From: CG1-02-35-72 sp964564475
GTDB lineage: Bacteria > Bacteroidota > Bacteroidia > Flavobacteriales > Flavobacteriaceae
Assembly (NCBI GenBank): GCA_964564475.1
Contig: CAZMBM010000044.1
Coordinates: forward strand, 1-16,052
DNA: 16,052 nucleotides
Direction: 5' to 3'
The translations under genes and the position numbers were made by a program. Position 1 is the first letter of the stretch, and every line of letters begins with the position of its first letter. The notes beneath the pieces are model-generated. The model was not told the origin of the DNA. It did not search any database and was given only the letters and a program-made list of their open reading frames with translations. This document shows positions 1 to 6,263 of this stretch, piece after piece.

Positions 1-430
1 CTTTTACTTCTTTAGACTTGTAACTGATAAGTGCCCACGGGAAAATAACTTTTTCGGATAAAGTGCCATTTTCTCTAATGGTTAAACGACTTGGAATGAA
101 TCCTTTTTTAATAAGTTTTTGGGTTAATTTTTTATTAGATAATGGGTTGATAAATCTAAATGTAACGCTGCTGTTAATTGATTTAAATTCTTGTAAAATT
201 TGACGTGTTTCGGTTTGAAGCCGTTTAAAATCAAGTGGAAAATTACCTTCTAAATAAACCTGAATTCTGAGGGGTTGTTTTATTTTTGTTACAAGGGTTT
301 TTGTGGTTTTAGAGAGGCTGTAGCGTTTGTCTTGGGTTAAATCAAATTGGTGATAGTAATTTTTACTTATAAAATTAAATATGAGTAAAATAATTAGGAC
401 TTTGAAACTGTATTTTAATAGCGCTCTCAT
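1..430 (-). CDS. gldG: GldG, gliding-motility ABC transporter auxiliary protein (partial, N-terminal 143 residues)
   Basis: The frame opens at an ATG (428-430) that overlaps the gldF stop as ATGA, and it runs off the left edge, so only the N-terminal part is present. The protein starts with a short basic stretch and one hydrophobic segment (about residues 5-22), followed by an extracytoplasmic region with DLTQDKRYSLS and a YLEGNFPLDFKRLQTETRQ stretch, which is characteristic of GldG and the related ABC_transp_aux family. In known flavobacteria GldG works with GldF and the ATPase GldA as an ABC transporter needed for gliding. What it transports is not settled, and some gliding species lack it. 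No gldA is present in this window, which fits its usual separate location. Translation is probably coupled to gldF. Identification is from sequence recognition, not a search. Confidence 0.88.
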   Translation of the reverse strand, partial: MRALLKYSFKVLIILLIFNFISKNYYHQFDLTQDKRYSLSKTTKTLVTKIKQPLRIQVYLEGNFPLDFKRLQTETRQILQEFKSINSSVTFRFINPLSNKKLTQKLIKKGFIPSRLTIRENGTLSEKVIFPWALISYKSKEVK

Positions 431-1146
431 TGTTTTTCTACAATTTTATGTGTAATAAATAAAAAGAACAAACTCACGCTTAAAAAATAAACAATATCTC
501 GTGTATCAATAACACCTCTGGCCAGACTGTTATAATGGAATTTCATACCAAAATAAGCTATGTTATAAGAAGTTAAAAAATTTAAATTGGTCAAGGCTTC
601 AAATCCGTAGAACAGTACAAAACAAATAATAACAGCTATTAAAAAAGCGACAATCTGATTCTTGCTTATAGCTGATGAAAAGATACCGATAGCGGTATAG
701 CCGGAAGCGATTAAAAATAAACCCAAATAAGCCCCTAATATAGGTCCCATATCTATATTTCCTTCGGGATTTGCCAAGGTGCTTATACTGTAAATATAAA
801 TGGCAGTAGGTATTAATGCAATGAAAATAAGGAGTAATGCTCCAAAATATTTACCCAAAAGTAATTGCCAATGGCTTAGCGGTTTGGTCTTTAAAAGTTC
901 ATAAGTACCCGCTACTTTTTCATCGACAAAACTGCGCATAGTGATGGCCGGAATTAAGAAAAAGAACAACCAAGGGCTGATAGCAAAAAAGCTGTTTAAA
1001 TCGGCAAATCCTGCGTTTAAAATGTTGTAATCAGATTTAAAAACCCATAATAACAAACCATTGGCCAGCAAAAAAAGACCGATAACCAAATAGCCGATTG
1101 CCGAAGCAAAAAAGCCGGTAAGTTCCTTTTTTAAAATACTTATCAT
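427..1146 (-). CDS. gldF: GldF, gliding-motility ABC transporter permease
   Basis: A 239-residue integral membrane protein, close to the roughly 240 residues usual for GldF. It opens with a short cytoplasmic MISILKKEL segment and has about six hydrophobic segments: residues ~10-35, ~55-70, ~100-125, ~135-160, ~165-185 and ~215-233. The stretch around residues 65-90 (PAITMRSFVDEKVAGTYELL) is the typical ABC-2 permease signature of this subfamily. With the GldA ATPase and GldG it is expected to form the gliding-associated ABC transporter in the cytoplasmic membrane. It lies 14 nt downstream of the ABM-fold gene and overlaps gldG by 4 nt, so it is probably part of a four-gene operon that begins with the SAM hydrolase gene. 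No defect is visible in the frame. Confidence 0.92.
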   Translation of the reverse strand: MISILKKELTGFFASAIGYLVIGLFLLANGLLLWVFKSDYNILNAGFADLNSFFAISPWLFFFLIPAITMRSFVDEKVAGTYELLKTKPLSHWQLLLGKYFGALLLIFIALIPTAIYIYSISTLANPEGNIDMGPILGAYLGLFLIASGYTAIGIFSSAISKNQIVAFLIAVIICFVLFYGFEALTNLNFLTSYNIAYFGMKFHYNSLARGVIDTRDIVYFLSVSLFFLFITHKIVEKQ

Positions 1147-1160
1147 AGCTTTAAATAATG

Positions 1161-1457
1161 TTAATTAAGGATTGCTACTTTATCAACGCTCCATGCTTGA
1201 GGTTTATTTTGAAAAAGGACTTTTGTTTTAGACCACACATTTGTAAAAAGAGTAGAAGTACGGTATTTTTCTAAGGCGTCCTCATTACACCAATAACTAT
1301 AAGTAAAAAATATATTAGGCGTATTTTTATCGCGATACAATTCTAAAAAAGTACAGCCGTTAAAAGCACGGATTTTTGATTTATTTGAATTGAAAATAGC
1401 CATAAATGCCGGTACATTTTCGGGTTTAAAATCCATTTTAACGATTCTAACAAACAT
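1161..1457 (-). CDS. Small ABM-fold (antibiotic biosynthesis monooxygenase-like / putative quinol monooxygenase) protein
   Basis: A 98-residue soluble protein with no signal peptide. The opening FVRIVKMDFKPENVPAF, the central GCTFLELYRD and the following FFTYSYWCNEDALEKYRTS match the layout of the dimeric alpha+beta-barrel ABM family: strand, helix over a FxPE..F pattern, GC.f.el strand, then SYW..E.AL..Y helix. Members of this family include quinone and heme monooxygenases, but many are uncharacterised, and the sequence alone does not give a substrate. It is 12 nt downstream of the SAM hydrolase gene and 14 nt upstream of gldF, which suggests co-transcription. I infer a cytoplasmic accessory or redox role. 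A role in antibiotic synthesis should not be read from the family name. Confidence 0.68.
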   Translation of the reverse strand: MFVRIVKMDFKPENVPAFMAIFNSNKSKIRAFNGCTFLELYRDKNTPNIFFTYSYWCNEDALEKYRTSTLFTNVWSKTKVLFQNKPQAWSVDKVAILN

Positions 1458-1469
1458 ATATAACTGATT

Positions 1470-2300
1470 TTAATAAAATTTGATACTTATGCCGTCTCTG
1501 TATTTAAGACCTAATAAACCTGCGGCACCGCCAACAGTTTTTAAATTACTTCTGTAAATAGCTATTTCCAAAAAGTCACATGAATTATACAAAGCCAATT
1601 TTTTACCATCGTCTTGGCGTTGCTCTTTTGGGATGCTAAAATCGACTATATCGCTGTATTTAGAAAATATTTTGGTAAAAGTATAGCCTCTGGCACTAAT
1701 TTCAAAAGGACGGTCTTTGCCAATGCTTTCTATGTGCTTTTTAGTAATATTGGTAACCAAATTACCGTAATTGTCAATGTAAATAATATGTCCTTTTATT
1801 TCGTTATTGTCTTTATTGATAAGCGGACTTAATTCTACGGTTTTCTTTATAGATTTTACGGGTTTACCAATGACTTCAAGTGTACCGCCACGGGCTATAT
1901 GACAGGCCACCTTTACAAAAACATCTAAAACAGGAAAACTCGTAGGGAGCGTGTTGTGTATGGTAATTTCTACAATCTTTTCGGGCTTAATTTTAGCGGC
2001 TATCATAGAAACGATACCATTATCGGGACAGATAAAATAATGTTTATCCAGTAGTAAAGCTATGTGTTTATTTTCTAGATTAAGCTCAGAATCCACACCT
2101 ATTATGTGAATGGTACCTTCAGGGAAACTTTTATACGAATTGTTTATAACATAAGCCGTTTGTGCACTGTTAAAAGCATCTATCTGATGTGAAATATCAA
2201 CAATTGTAACCGTTTTTAGTTCAGAATAAATAGCCCCTTTTACAGCGCCTACAAAATGATCTTTCGTTCCAAAATCGGTAGTTAGCGTTATGATTGGCAT
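1470..2300 (-). CDS. SAM hydrolase / SAM hydroxide adenosyltransferase (DUF62 family)
   Basis: A 276-residue cytoplasmic protein with the family hallmarks: an N-terminal TLTTDFGTKDHFVGAVKG block (residues 5-22), VDISHQI (34-40), the CPDNG loop (91-95) and YIDNYGNLVTNI (174-185). The length is normal for the two-domain family. Characterised DUF62 enzymes are relatives of the fluorinases and hydrolyse S-adenosylmethionine to adenosine and methionine with an activated water. Here that reaction is inferred from family membership. The start is an ATG at 2298-2300, and a 183-nt divergent intergenic region separates it from phoH. It is the first gene of the run leading to gldF and gldG. Why SAM cleavage is placed with a gliding transporter is not evident, and it may be a neighbourhood that is simply conserved in flavobacteria. 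Confidence 0.87.
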   Translation of the reverse strand: MPIITLTTDFGTKDHFVGAVKGAIYSELKTVTIVDISHQIDAFNSAQTAYVINNSYKSFPEGTIHIIGVDSELNLENKHIALLLDKHYFICPDNGIVSMIAAKIKPEKIVEITIHNTLPTSFPVLDVFVKVACHIARGGTLEVIGKPVKSIKKTVELSPLINKDNNEIKGHIIYIDNYGNLVTNITKKHIESIGKDRPFEISARGYTFTKIFSKYSDIVDFSIPKEQRQDDGKKLALYNSCDFLEIAIYRSNLKTVGGAAGLLGLKYRDGISIKFY

Positions 2301-2346
2301 AAAATTAATACGTATTTTTTTGACAGTTTTTAAATTAAAATAAACC

Positions 2347-2354
2347 CAAAATTA
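2347..2354 (-). promoter_or_regulatory. Candidate -7 element for the SAM hydrolase/gldFG run (TAATTTTG)
   Basis: On the minus strand this reads TAATTTTG, an exact fit to TAnnTTTG. It would start transcription about 40 nt upstream of the SAM hydrolase ATG. No convincing -33 element is seen. A second minus-strand match (TAAATTTG) lies at 2415-2422 and is an alternative. Confidence 0.3.
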
Positions 2355-2402
2355 ATGTTAAAAACTATTGTACAGAGTTATGACATTGTTTTTAGAAATG
2401 CT

Positions 2403-2410
2403 TAATTTTG
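2403..2410 (+). promoter_or_regulatory. Candidate -7 element for phoH-purC (TAATTTTG)
   Basis: TAATTTTG fits the Bacteroidota -7 consensus TAnnTTTG exactly and would place the transcript start near 2415, about 70 nt before the phoH start codon. The expected -33 TTTG is not well placed, as the nearest ATTG gives a 14-nt spacer. In DNA this AT-rich such an octamer can occur by chance, so the call is tentative. Confidence 0.35.
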
Positions 2411-2483
2411 TTAGCAAATTTAATTAAATAAAGTGTACTAAAAAGCGCCTTTTTACTTTTTAAAAAATTTAAATTGAATACTA

Positions 2484-3419
2484 TTGAACGAACGGGTTTT
2501 ATTATTAGAAAATATTGATGCTAAAGATTTTTTAGGGGTGTATAATAATCACTTAAAACAACTTAAAAAATTATTTCCAAAGCTTAAAATTGTATCGAGA
2601 GGTAATGAAATAAAAGCCTTTGGAGAGACTGAAGTACTTGACGAATTTGAAAAAAGCTTTAACGATCTTGTAAAATATTTTAATATTTACAACACCCTTG
2701 ACGAGAATATAATTGAACGTTTGGTATTAGATAGTAATTTAAAACTTAGCAGTGCAGATACAGTTTTAGTACACGGGGTGGGTGGTAAACATATAAAAGC
2801 CAGAACTCATAACCAACGTAAGATGGTAGAAGCGCTGGAAAAAAAAGACATGCTTTTTGCTGTGGGACCTGCCGGCACGGGTAAAACTTATACAGCTGTA
2901 GCCCTGGCTGTTCGTGCCTTAAAGAATAAAGAGGTAAAACGCATTATCTTAACACGACCGGCTGTAGAGGCCGGCGAAAATTTGGGATTTTTACCGGGTG
3001 ATTTTAAAGAAAAACTAGATCCCTATATGCAGCCCTTGTACGATGCATTGCACGATATGATTCCCGTAGAACGTCTAAATGATTACTTAGAACGAGGGAT
3101 TGTTCAGATTGCACCTTTGGCTTTTATGCGGGGCAGAACCTTAGATAAAGCTTTTGTTATTTTAGATGAAGCCCAAAATACTACCACCCAACAAATGAAA
3201 ATGTTTTTGACGCGTATGGGTAAACAAGCCAAGTTTATTATTACCGGCGATCCCGGTCAAGCCGATTTAAGAGCCCGACAAACATCAGGTTTAAAAGATT
3301 CCTTAGCCATTTTGAATGATGTAAAAGATATAGCTGTTGTATATCTTGACGATAAAGACGTTATCAGACATAAACTGGTAAAAAAAATAATTAATGCTTA
3401 TAAAAACACAAACAACTAA
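2484..3419 (+). CDS. phoH: PhoH family ATPase
   Basis: A 311-residue cytoplasmic P-loop protein. Residues 1-110 form the N-terminal part (FPKLKIVSRGNEIKAFGE at 31-48). The ATPase core carries Walker A GPAGTGKT (128-135), the LTRPAVEAGENLGFLPGD block (156-173) and Walker B VILDEAQN (225-232), followed by FIITGDPGQADL. PhoH proteins are ATP-binding and often linked to RNA metabolism or phosphate stress; the exact role in Bacteroidota is unclear. The start is TTG: an in-frame stop lies at 2475-2477 and the first in-frame ATG would be residue 114, which would delete the conserved N-terminal region. From memory, flavobacterial PhoH proteins begin with a similar N-E-x-x-x-x-L-E pattern, which supports TTG. 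purC follows after 17 nt and is probably co-transcribed. Confidence 0.93.
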   Translation: MNERVLLLENIDAKDFLGVYNNHLKQLKKLFPKLKIVSRGNEIKAFGETEVLDEFEKSFNDLVKYFNIYNTLDENIIERLVLDSNLKLSSADTVLVHGVGGKHIKARTHNQRKMVEALEKKDMLFAVGPAGTGKTYTAVALAVRALKNKEVKRIILTRPAVEAGENLGFLPGDFKEKLDPYMQPLYDALHDMIPVERLNDYLERGIVQIAPLAFMRGRTLDKAFVILDEAQNTTTQQMKMFLTRMGKQAKFIITGDPGQADLRARQTSGLKDSLAILNDVKDIAVVYLDDKDVIRHKLVKKIINAYKNTNN

Positions 3420-3436
3420 TCATTTAATTTTTAAAC

Positions 3437-4390
3437 ATGCAAACACTTAATCAAACCAGTTTTAATTTTCCAAAACAAAAATCAGTTTACAGAGGTAAAG
3501 TCAGAGAAGTTTACAATATAGACGATAAATATTTGGTTATGATTGCCACAGACCGATTGTCGGCTTTTGATGTGGTTATGCCAAAACAAATTCCGTTTAA
3601 GGGGCAAATACTCAATCAGATTGCGGCTAAAATGATGGCTAAAACCAAAGATATTGTCCCCAACTGGATAATGAGCATTCCCGATCCAAATGTTGCGGTG
3701 GGGCATTTATGTGACCCTTTTAAAGTAGAGATGGTAATACGGGGCTATTTATCGGGTCATGCTTGGCGCGAATATAAGTTAGGGAAAAGAACAATATGTG
3801 GTGTGGCCATGCCCGATGGTATGAAAGAGAACGATAAATTCCCAAAACCTCTCCTAACACCAAGTACAAAAGCTGAAGATGGTGCTCATGATGAAGACAT
3901 TTCTAGAGAAGAAATCCTAGCACAAGGTCTTGTAAACAAAGAAGATTATGAAGCTTTAGAAAAATACACTTTAGCACTCTTTAAGCGCGGTACAGAAATG
4001 GCTGCCAAACGCAGGTTGATTTTAGTTGATACAAAATATGAATTCGGAAAAAATATAGATGGAAAAATAATGTTGATTGACGAAATTCACACACCCGATT
4101 CGTCTCGTTATTTTTATGCAGAAGGTTACCAAGAACGTCAAGATAGAGGTGAAAAACAGAAACAACTCTCAAAAGAATTTGTGCGCGAGTGGTTGATAGA
4201 AAATGGTTTTCAAGGGTTAGAAGGACAGCAAATTCCCGTAATGTCTGAAGAAAAAATTAATGAGATTTCTGAGCGTTACATTGAGTTATACGAAAATATT
4301 TTAGGCGAAAAATTTGTCAAAGGCGATACGTCAAATATTATACAACGTATTGCGGCCAATATTACCGATTTTCTGATAAAAAATCTTTAA
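3437..4390 (+). CDS. purC: Phosphoribosylaminoimidazole-succinocarboxamide synthase (SAICAR synthase)
   Basis: A 317-residue cytoplasmic enzyme of purine synthesis that joins CAIR and aspartate with ATP to form SAICAR. Visible family blocks are YRGKVREVYNID (residues 18-29, the nucleotide-binding opening), MIATDRLSAFDVVMP (35-49), VEMVIRGYLSGHAWREY, TKAEDGAHDEDIS, VDTKYEFG and LIDEIHTPDSSRYFY. At about 317 residues it is the long form, found in yeast and in Bacteroidota, rather than the roughly 240-residue E. coli type. It follows phoH by 17 nt and reads in the same direction. Its stop codon is only 5 nt from the stop of the convergent PLP-enzyme gene, and a small dyad spans both stops. No frame damage is seen. 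Confidence 0.95.
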   Translation: MQTLNQTSFNFPKQKSVYRGKVREVYNIDDKYLVMIATDRLSAFDVVMPKQIPFKGQILNQIAAKMMAKTKDIVPNWIMSIPDPNVAVGHLCDPFKVEMVIRGYLSGHAWREYKLGKRTICGVAMPDGMKENDKFPKPLLTPSTKAEDGAHDEDISREEILAQGLVNKEDYEALEKYTLALFKRGTEMAAKRRLILVDTKYEFGKNIDGKIMLIDEIHTPDSSRYFYAEGYQERQDRGEKQKQLSKEFVREWLIENGFQGLEGQQIPVMSEEKINEISERYIELYENILGEKFVKGDTSNIIQRIAANITDFLIKNL

Positions 4391-4401
4391 ATTATTTAAA
4401 G
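4385..4401. terminator. Small dyad over the facing stop codons of purC and the PLP enzyme
   Basis: CTTTAAA-TTA-TTTAAAG is a perfect 7-bp inverted repeat with a 3-nt loop. It covers the purC TAA (4388-4390) and the facing stop (4396-4398). Only one of its seven pairs is G-C, so the hairpin is weak, but it is the only dyad in a 5-nt intergenic gap. It could be a marginal two-way terminator or a by-product of AT-rich sequence. Confidence 0.3.
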
Positions 4402-5595
4402 TAAGCCGACTTTTATAAGACATTTTTTCATATCGCGATAAGTACGCTCTATATCGTTATCTAAACCGATAGAAAAACGTATAAGGCCTTCGCTTAGGCC
4501 CATTTCTTTTTGTTCAGCTTCCGGTATTTCAGACGAAGTTCCTGTGCCCGGTGCATTAAAAAGGGTTTTATAAAAACCGAGACTAACTGCTAAATAACCT
4601 AGTTTTTCGTGCTGTAAGAGTTCCATAAATTCATCAGCTTTAGCTAAAGTGCCGGCATCAAAAGCCAACATGCCCCCAAAACCGTATTCAGGATTATACA
4701 TACTTTTAAAGAGTTTATGCTGAGGGTGTGATTTTAATCCGGGATACAAAATACGTATGCCGTCAGCTTCAAATTTTTGAGCCAAATACAAGGCGTTTTC
4801 ACTGTGTTTTTTCATGCGAATATGTAAGGTGCGCATGTTTTTCAAAACACTGGCTGCTCTCAAGCTGTCCATAACCGGACCTAAAAGCATGCTCGCCCCG
4901 TCATTTACATTGCGCAGGCTGTCTATAAATTCCTTTGAGCCACAAATAGCACCGGCAACAGTATCGCTCGTACCATTTATAAATTTTGTAAGACTGTGGA
5001 TAATAATATCTGCACCTAGATGTGCGGGTGAAATGCTCAAGGGCGAAAAAGTATTATCTACTACCAATTTTAAGTTGTGTTTCTTCGCAATTTTAGAAAG
5101 TATCTTAATGTCAGCGACTTCCAAAAGCGGATTGCTGACCGATTCACAATACAAAACTTTTGTGTTATCGGTAATGGCCGCTTCAACTTTTTTAAGATTG
5201 GTAATATCTACGAATGAGGTAGAGATATTAAATTTTGGCATAAAATTCTTTAAAAAGGCATAAGTCCCTCCGTAAATTGTACGCGATGAAATAATATGGT
5301 CTCCTGCTTGGCATAATTGCATAAGTGTTGGTGTGATGGCTCCCATACCCGAAGCGGCCACATTGGCCGTTTCTGTACCTTCCAAAGCGGCAAGCGCTTC
5401 GCCTAAATACAAATTACTGGGGCTTGAATGACGTGAGTACAAATAACAGCCTTCTGAGTTGCCTTCAAAGGTGTCCATCATAGACTTTGCTGCCATGAAA
5501 GTGTAAGTAGAAGAATCGGATATTGATGGATTTACGCCACCAAATTCACCAAAATATTGTAAATCTTGAATGTGGTTTGCAGGTTTAAAAGTCAT
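4396..5595 (-). CDS. PLP-dependent Cys/Met metabolism enzyme (methionine gamma-lyase / cystathionine gamma-lyase-like)
   Basis: A 399-residue cytoplasmic enzyme of the Cys/Met metabolism PLP family, of normal length. It has YSR at 53-55 (contacts the cofactor phosphate of the partner subunit in the family), ASGMGAI at 81-87, TIYGGTYAF at 106-114 with the stacking Tyr108, VVDNTFSP at 178-185 with Asp180, and HSLTKFINGTSD with the likely Schiff-base Lys204. Family members cleave or form C-S bonds in methionine, cystathionine or homoserine derivatives. In well-studied methionine gamma-lyases the YG motif is followed by Cys; here it is Gly (YGG), as in cystathionine lyases, so substrate choice cannot be fixed. 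The divergent Lrp/AsnC gene 160 nt away suggests amino-acid-responsive control. Confidence 0.85.
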   Translation of the reverse strand: MTFKPANHIQDLQYFGEFGGVNPSISDSSTYTFMAAKSMMDTFEGNSEGCYLYSRHSSPSNLYLGEALAALEGTETANVAASGMGAITPTLMQLCQAGDHIISSRTIYGGTYAFLKNFMPKFNISTSFVDITNLKKVEAAITDNTKVLYCESVSNPLLEVADIKILSKIAKKHNLKLVVDNTFSPLSISPAHLGADIIIHSLTKFINGTSDTVAGAICGSKEFIDSLRNVNDGASMLLGPVMDSLRAASVLKNMRTLHIRMKKHSENALYLAQKFEADGIRILYPGLKSHPQHKLFKSMYNPEYGFGGMLAFDAGTLAKADEFMELLQHEKLGYLAVSLGFYKTLFNAPGTGTSSEIPEAEQKEMGLSEGLIRFSIGLDNDIERTYRDMKKCLIKVGLL

Positions 5596-5755
5596 AATTA
5601 CATAAATTTAAAATATCCTGTAAAATAAGATAAAATACATAAATAAAACAATCAATAAAGAATTAAACCATAAAAAAAACTATAATAACTATATAAAACA
5701 ATAATAAATACAGAAAAATATCGTATTATTGCTTTATCGATGAAATTATTACAAT
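5596..5755. promoter_or_regulatory. Divergent promoter/operator region between the PLP enzyme and its Lrp-type neighbour
   Basis: A 160-nt, very AT-rich stretch without a gene. It must carry promoters for both directions. A 10-nt direct repeat, ATAAAACAAT, sits at 5643-5652 and 5693-5702, 50 bp apart, and each copy is followed by AATAAA (with one extra C in the first). TATTATTG at 5724-5731 is one mismatch from the Bacteroidota -7 consensus and could serve the regulator gene. No riboswitch-like structure is visible. Confidence 0.5.
5643..5702. repeat. Direct repeat ATAAAACAAT, two copies 50 bp apart
   Basis: Identical 10-mers lie at 5643-5652 and 5693-5702. The 50-bp spacing is close to five helical turns, so both copies face the same side of the DNA. 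This would suit a multimeric Lrp-type regulator that wraps DNA. The low-complexity background makes chance similarity possible. Confidence 0.4.
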
Positions 5756-6220
5756 ATGGCACTTGATAAAACCGATAAAAATTTATTGCATTATTTACAG
5801 GAAGACAGTAAAATGTCAACTAAAATAATAGCTTTAAAGCTCGGTTTGTCTGTGACGGCTGTGTACGAGCGCATAAAGAAGTTAGAAAAAAGTGGTTATA
5901 TAAAAAAATATATAGCTGTACTCGATAAAGATAAAATTGATAGAAATTTTGTAGTTTTTTGCCAAATAAAATTAATAAGACATTCGCACGATTATATTAT
6001 GAGGTTTGAAAACGATGTGAAAAAATTTGAAGAGGTTTTAGAATGTTATAACGTTAGCGGGACTTATGATTATATTTTGAAAGTTATTGTTAAAAACATG
6101 AAGGCTTATCGCAATTTTATAAACGACAAATTAACCACCTTAAATTATATTGGGAGCACACACAGTACCTTTATATTAACAGAAGTCAAACAACAGAATG
6201 TTGTTAGTTTAACCCCCTGA
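5756..6220 (+). CDS. Lrp/AsnC family transcriptional regulator
   Basis: A 154-residue DNA-binding protein of standard length for the family. Residues 1-60 form the N-terminal winged helix-turn-helix, starting DKTDKNLLHYLQEDSKMST and with the recognition-helix area LGLSVTAVYERIKKLEKSGYI. Residues ~65-150 form the RAM ligand-binding domain, with GTYDYILKVIVKN in the usual central place. Family members bind amino acids, form dimers to octamers, and often control their own gene and a neighbour. Divergent placement next to a methionine/cysteine-type PLP enzyme makes that gene the most likely target, with a sulfur amino acid as a plausible effector. That is inference from context. A strong hairpin ends the gene. 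Confidence 0.92.
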   Translation: MALDKTDKNLLHYLQEDSKMSTKIIALKLGLSVTAVYERIKKLEKSGYIKKYIAVLDKDKIDRNFVVFCQIKLIRHSHDYIMRFENDVKKFEEVLECYNVSGTYDYILKVIVKNMKAYRNFINDKLTTLNYIGSTHSTFILTEVKQQNVVSLTP

Positions 6221-6226
6221 AATGAT

Positions 6227-6255
6227 AAAGGCTTAAAATTTTATTTTAAGCCTTT
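6227..6255. terminator. Hairpin terminator between the Lrp-type regulator and the M1 peptidase
   Basis: AAAGGCTTAAAA and TTTTAAGCCTTT form a perfect 12-bp stem with a 5-nt loop (TTTTA). It sits between two convergent stop codons and is symmetric, so it can serve both directions. The T run is short on each side, which makes it less than ideal as an intrinsic terminator. Confidence 0.75.
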
Positions 6256-6263
6256 ATTTAAAT

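Larger units (their letters stand above)
2301..2483. promoter_or_regulatory. Divergent promoter region between the SAM hydrolase/gldFG run and phoH-purC
   Basis: This 183-nt AT-rich stretch has no supportable gene and must hold promoters for both directions. It contains three matches to the Bacteroidota -7 consensus TAnnTTTG: one on the plus strand (2403-2410) and two on the minus strand (2415-2422 and 2347-2354). None has a good TTTG-like -33 element at the usual distance. The plus-strand match has an ATTG at 2385-2388, which is only 14 nt away. Just before phoH lies a short dyad, AAAAAG-CGC-CTTTTT (2440-2454), which may only be chance in AT-rich DNA. Confidence 0.6.

Noticed and set aside
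5596..5755. SAM-type riboswitch upstream of the methionine-related enzyme
   Set aside because: The stretch is short, nearly all A/T and lacks any GC-containing multi-stem structure.
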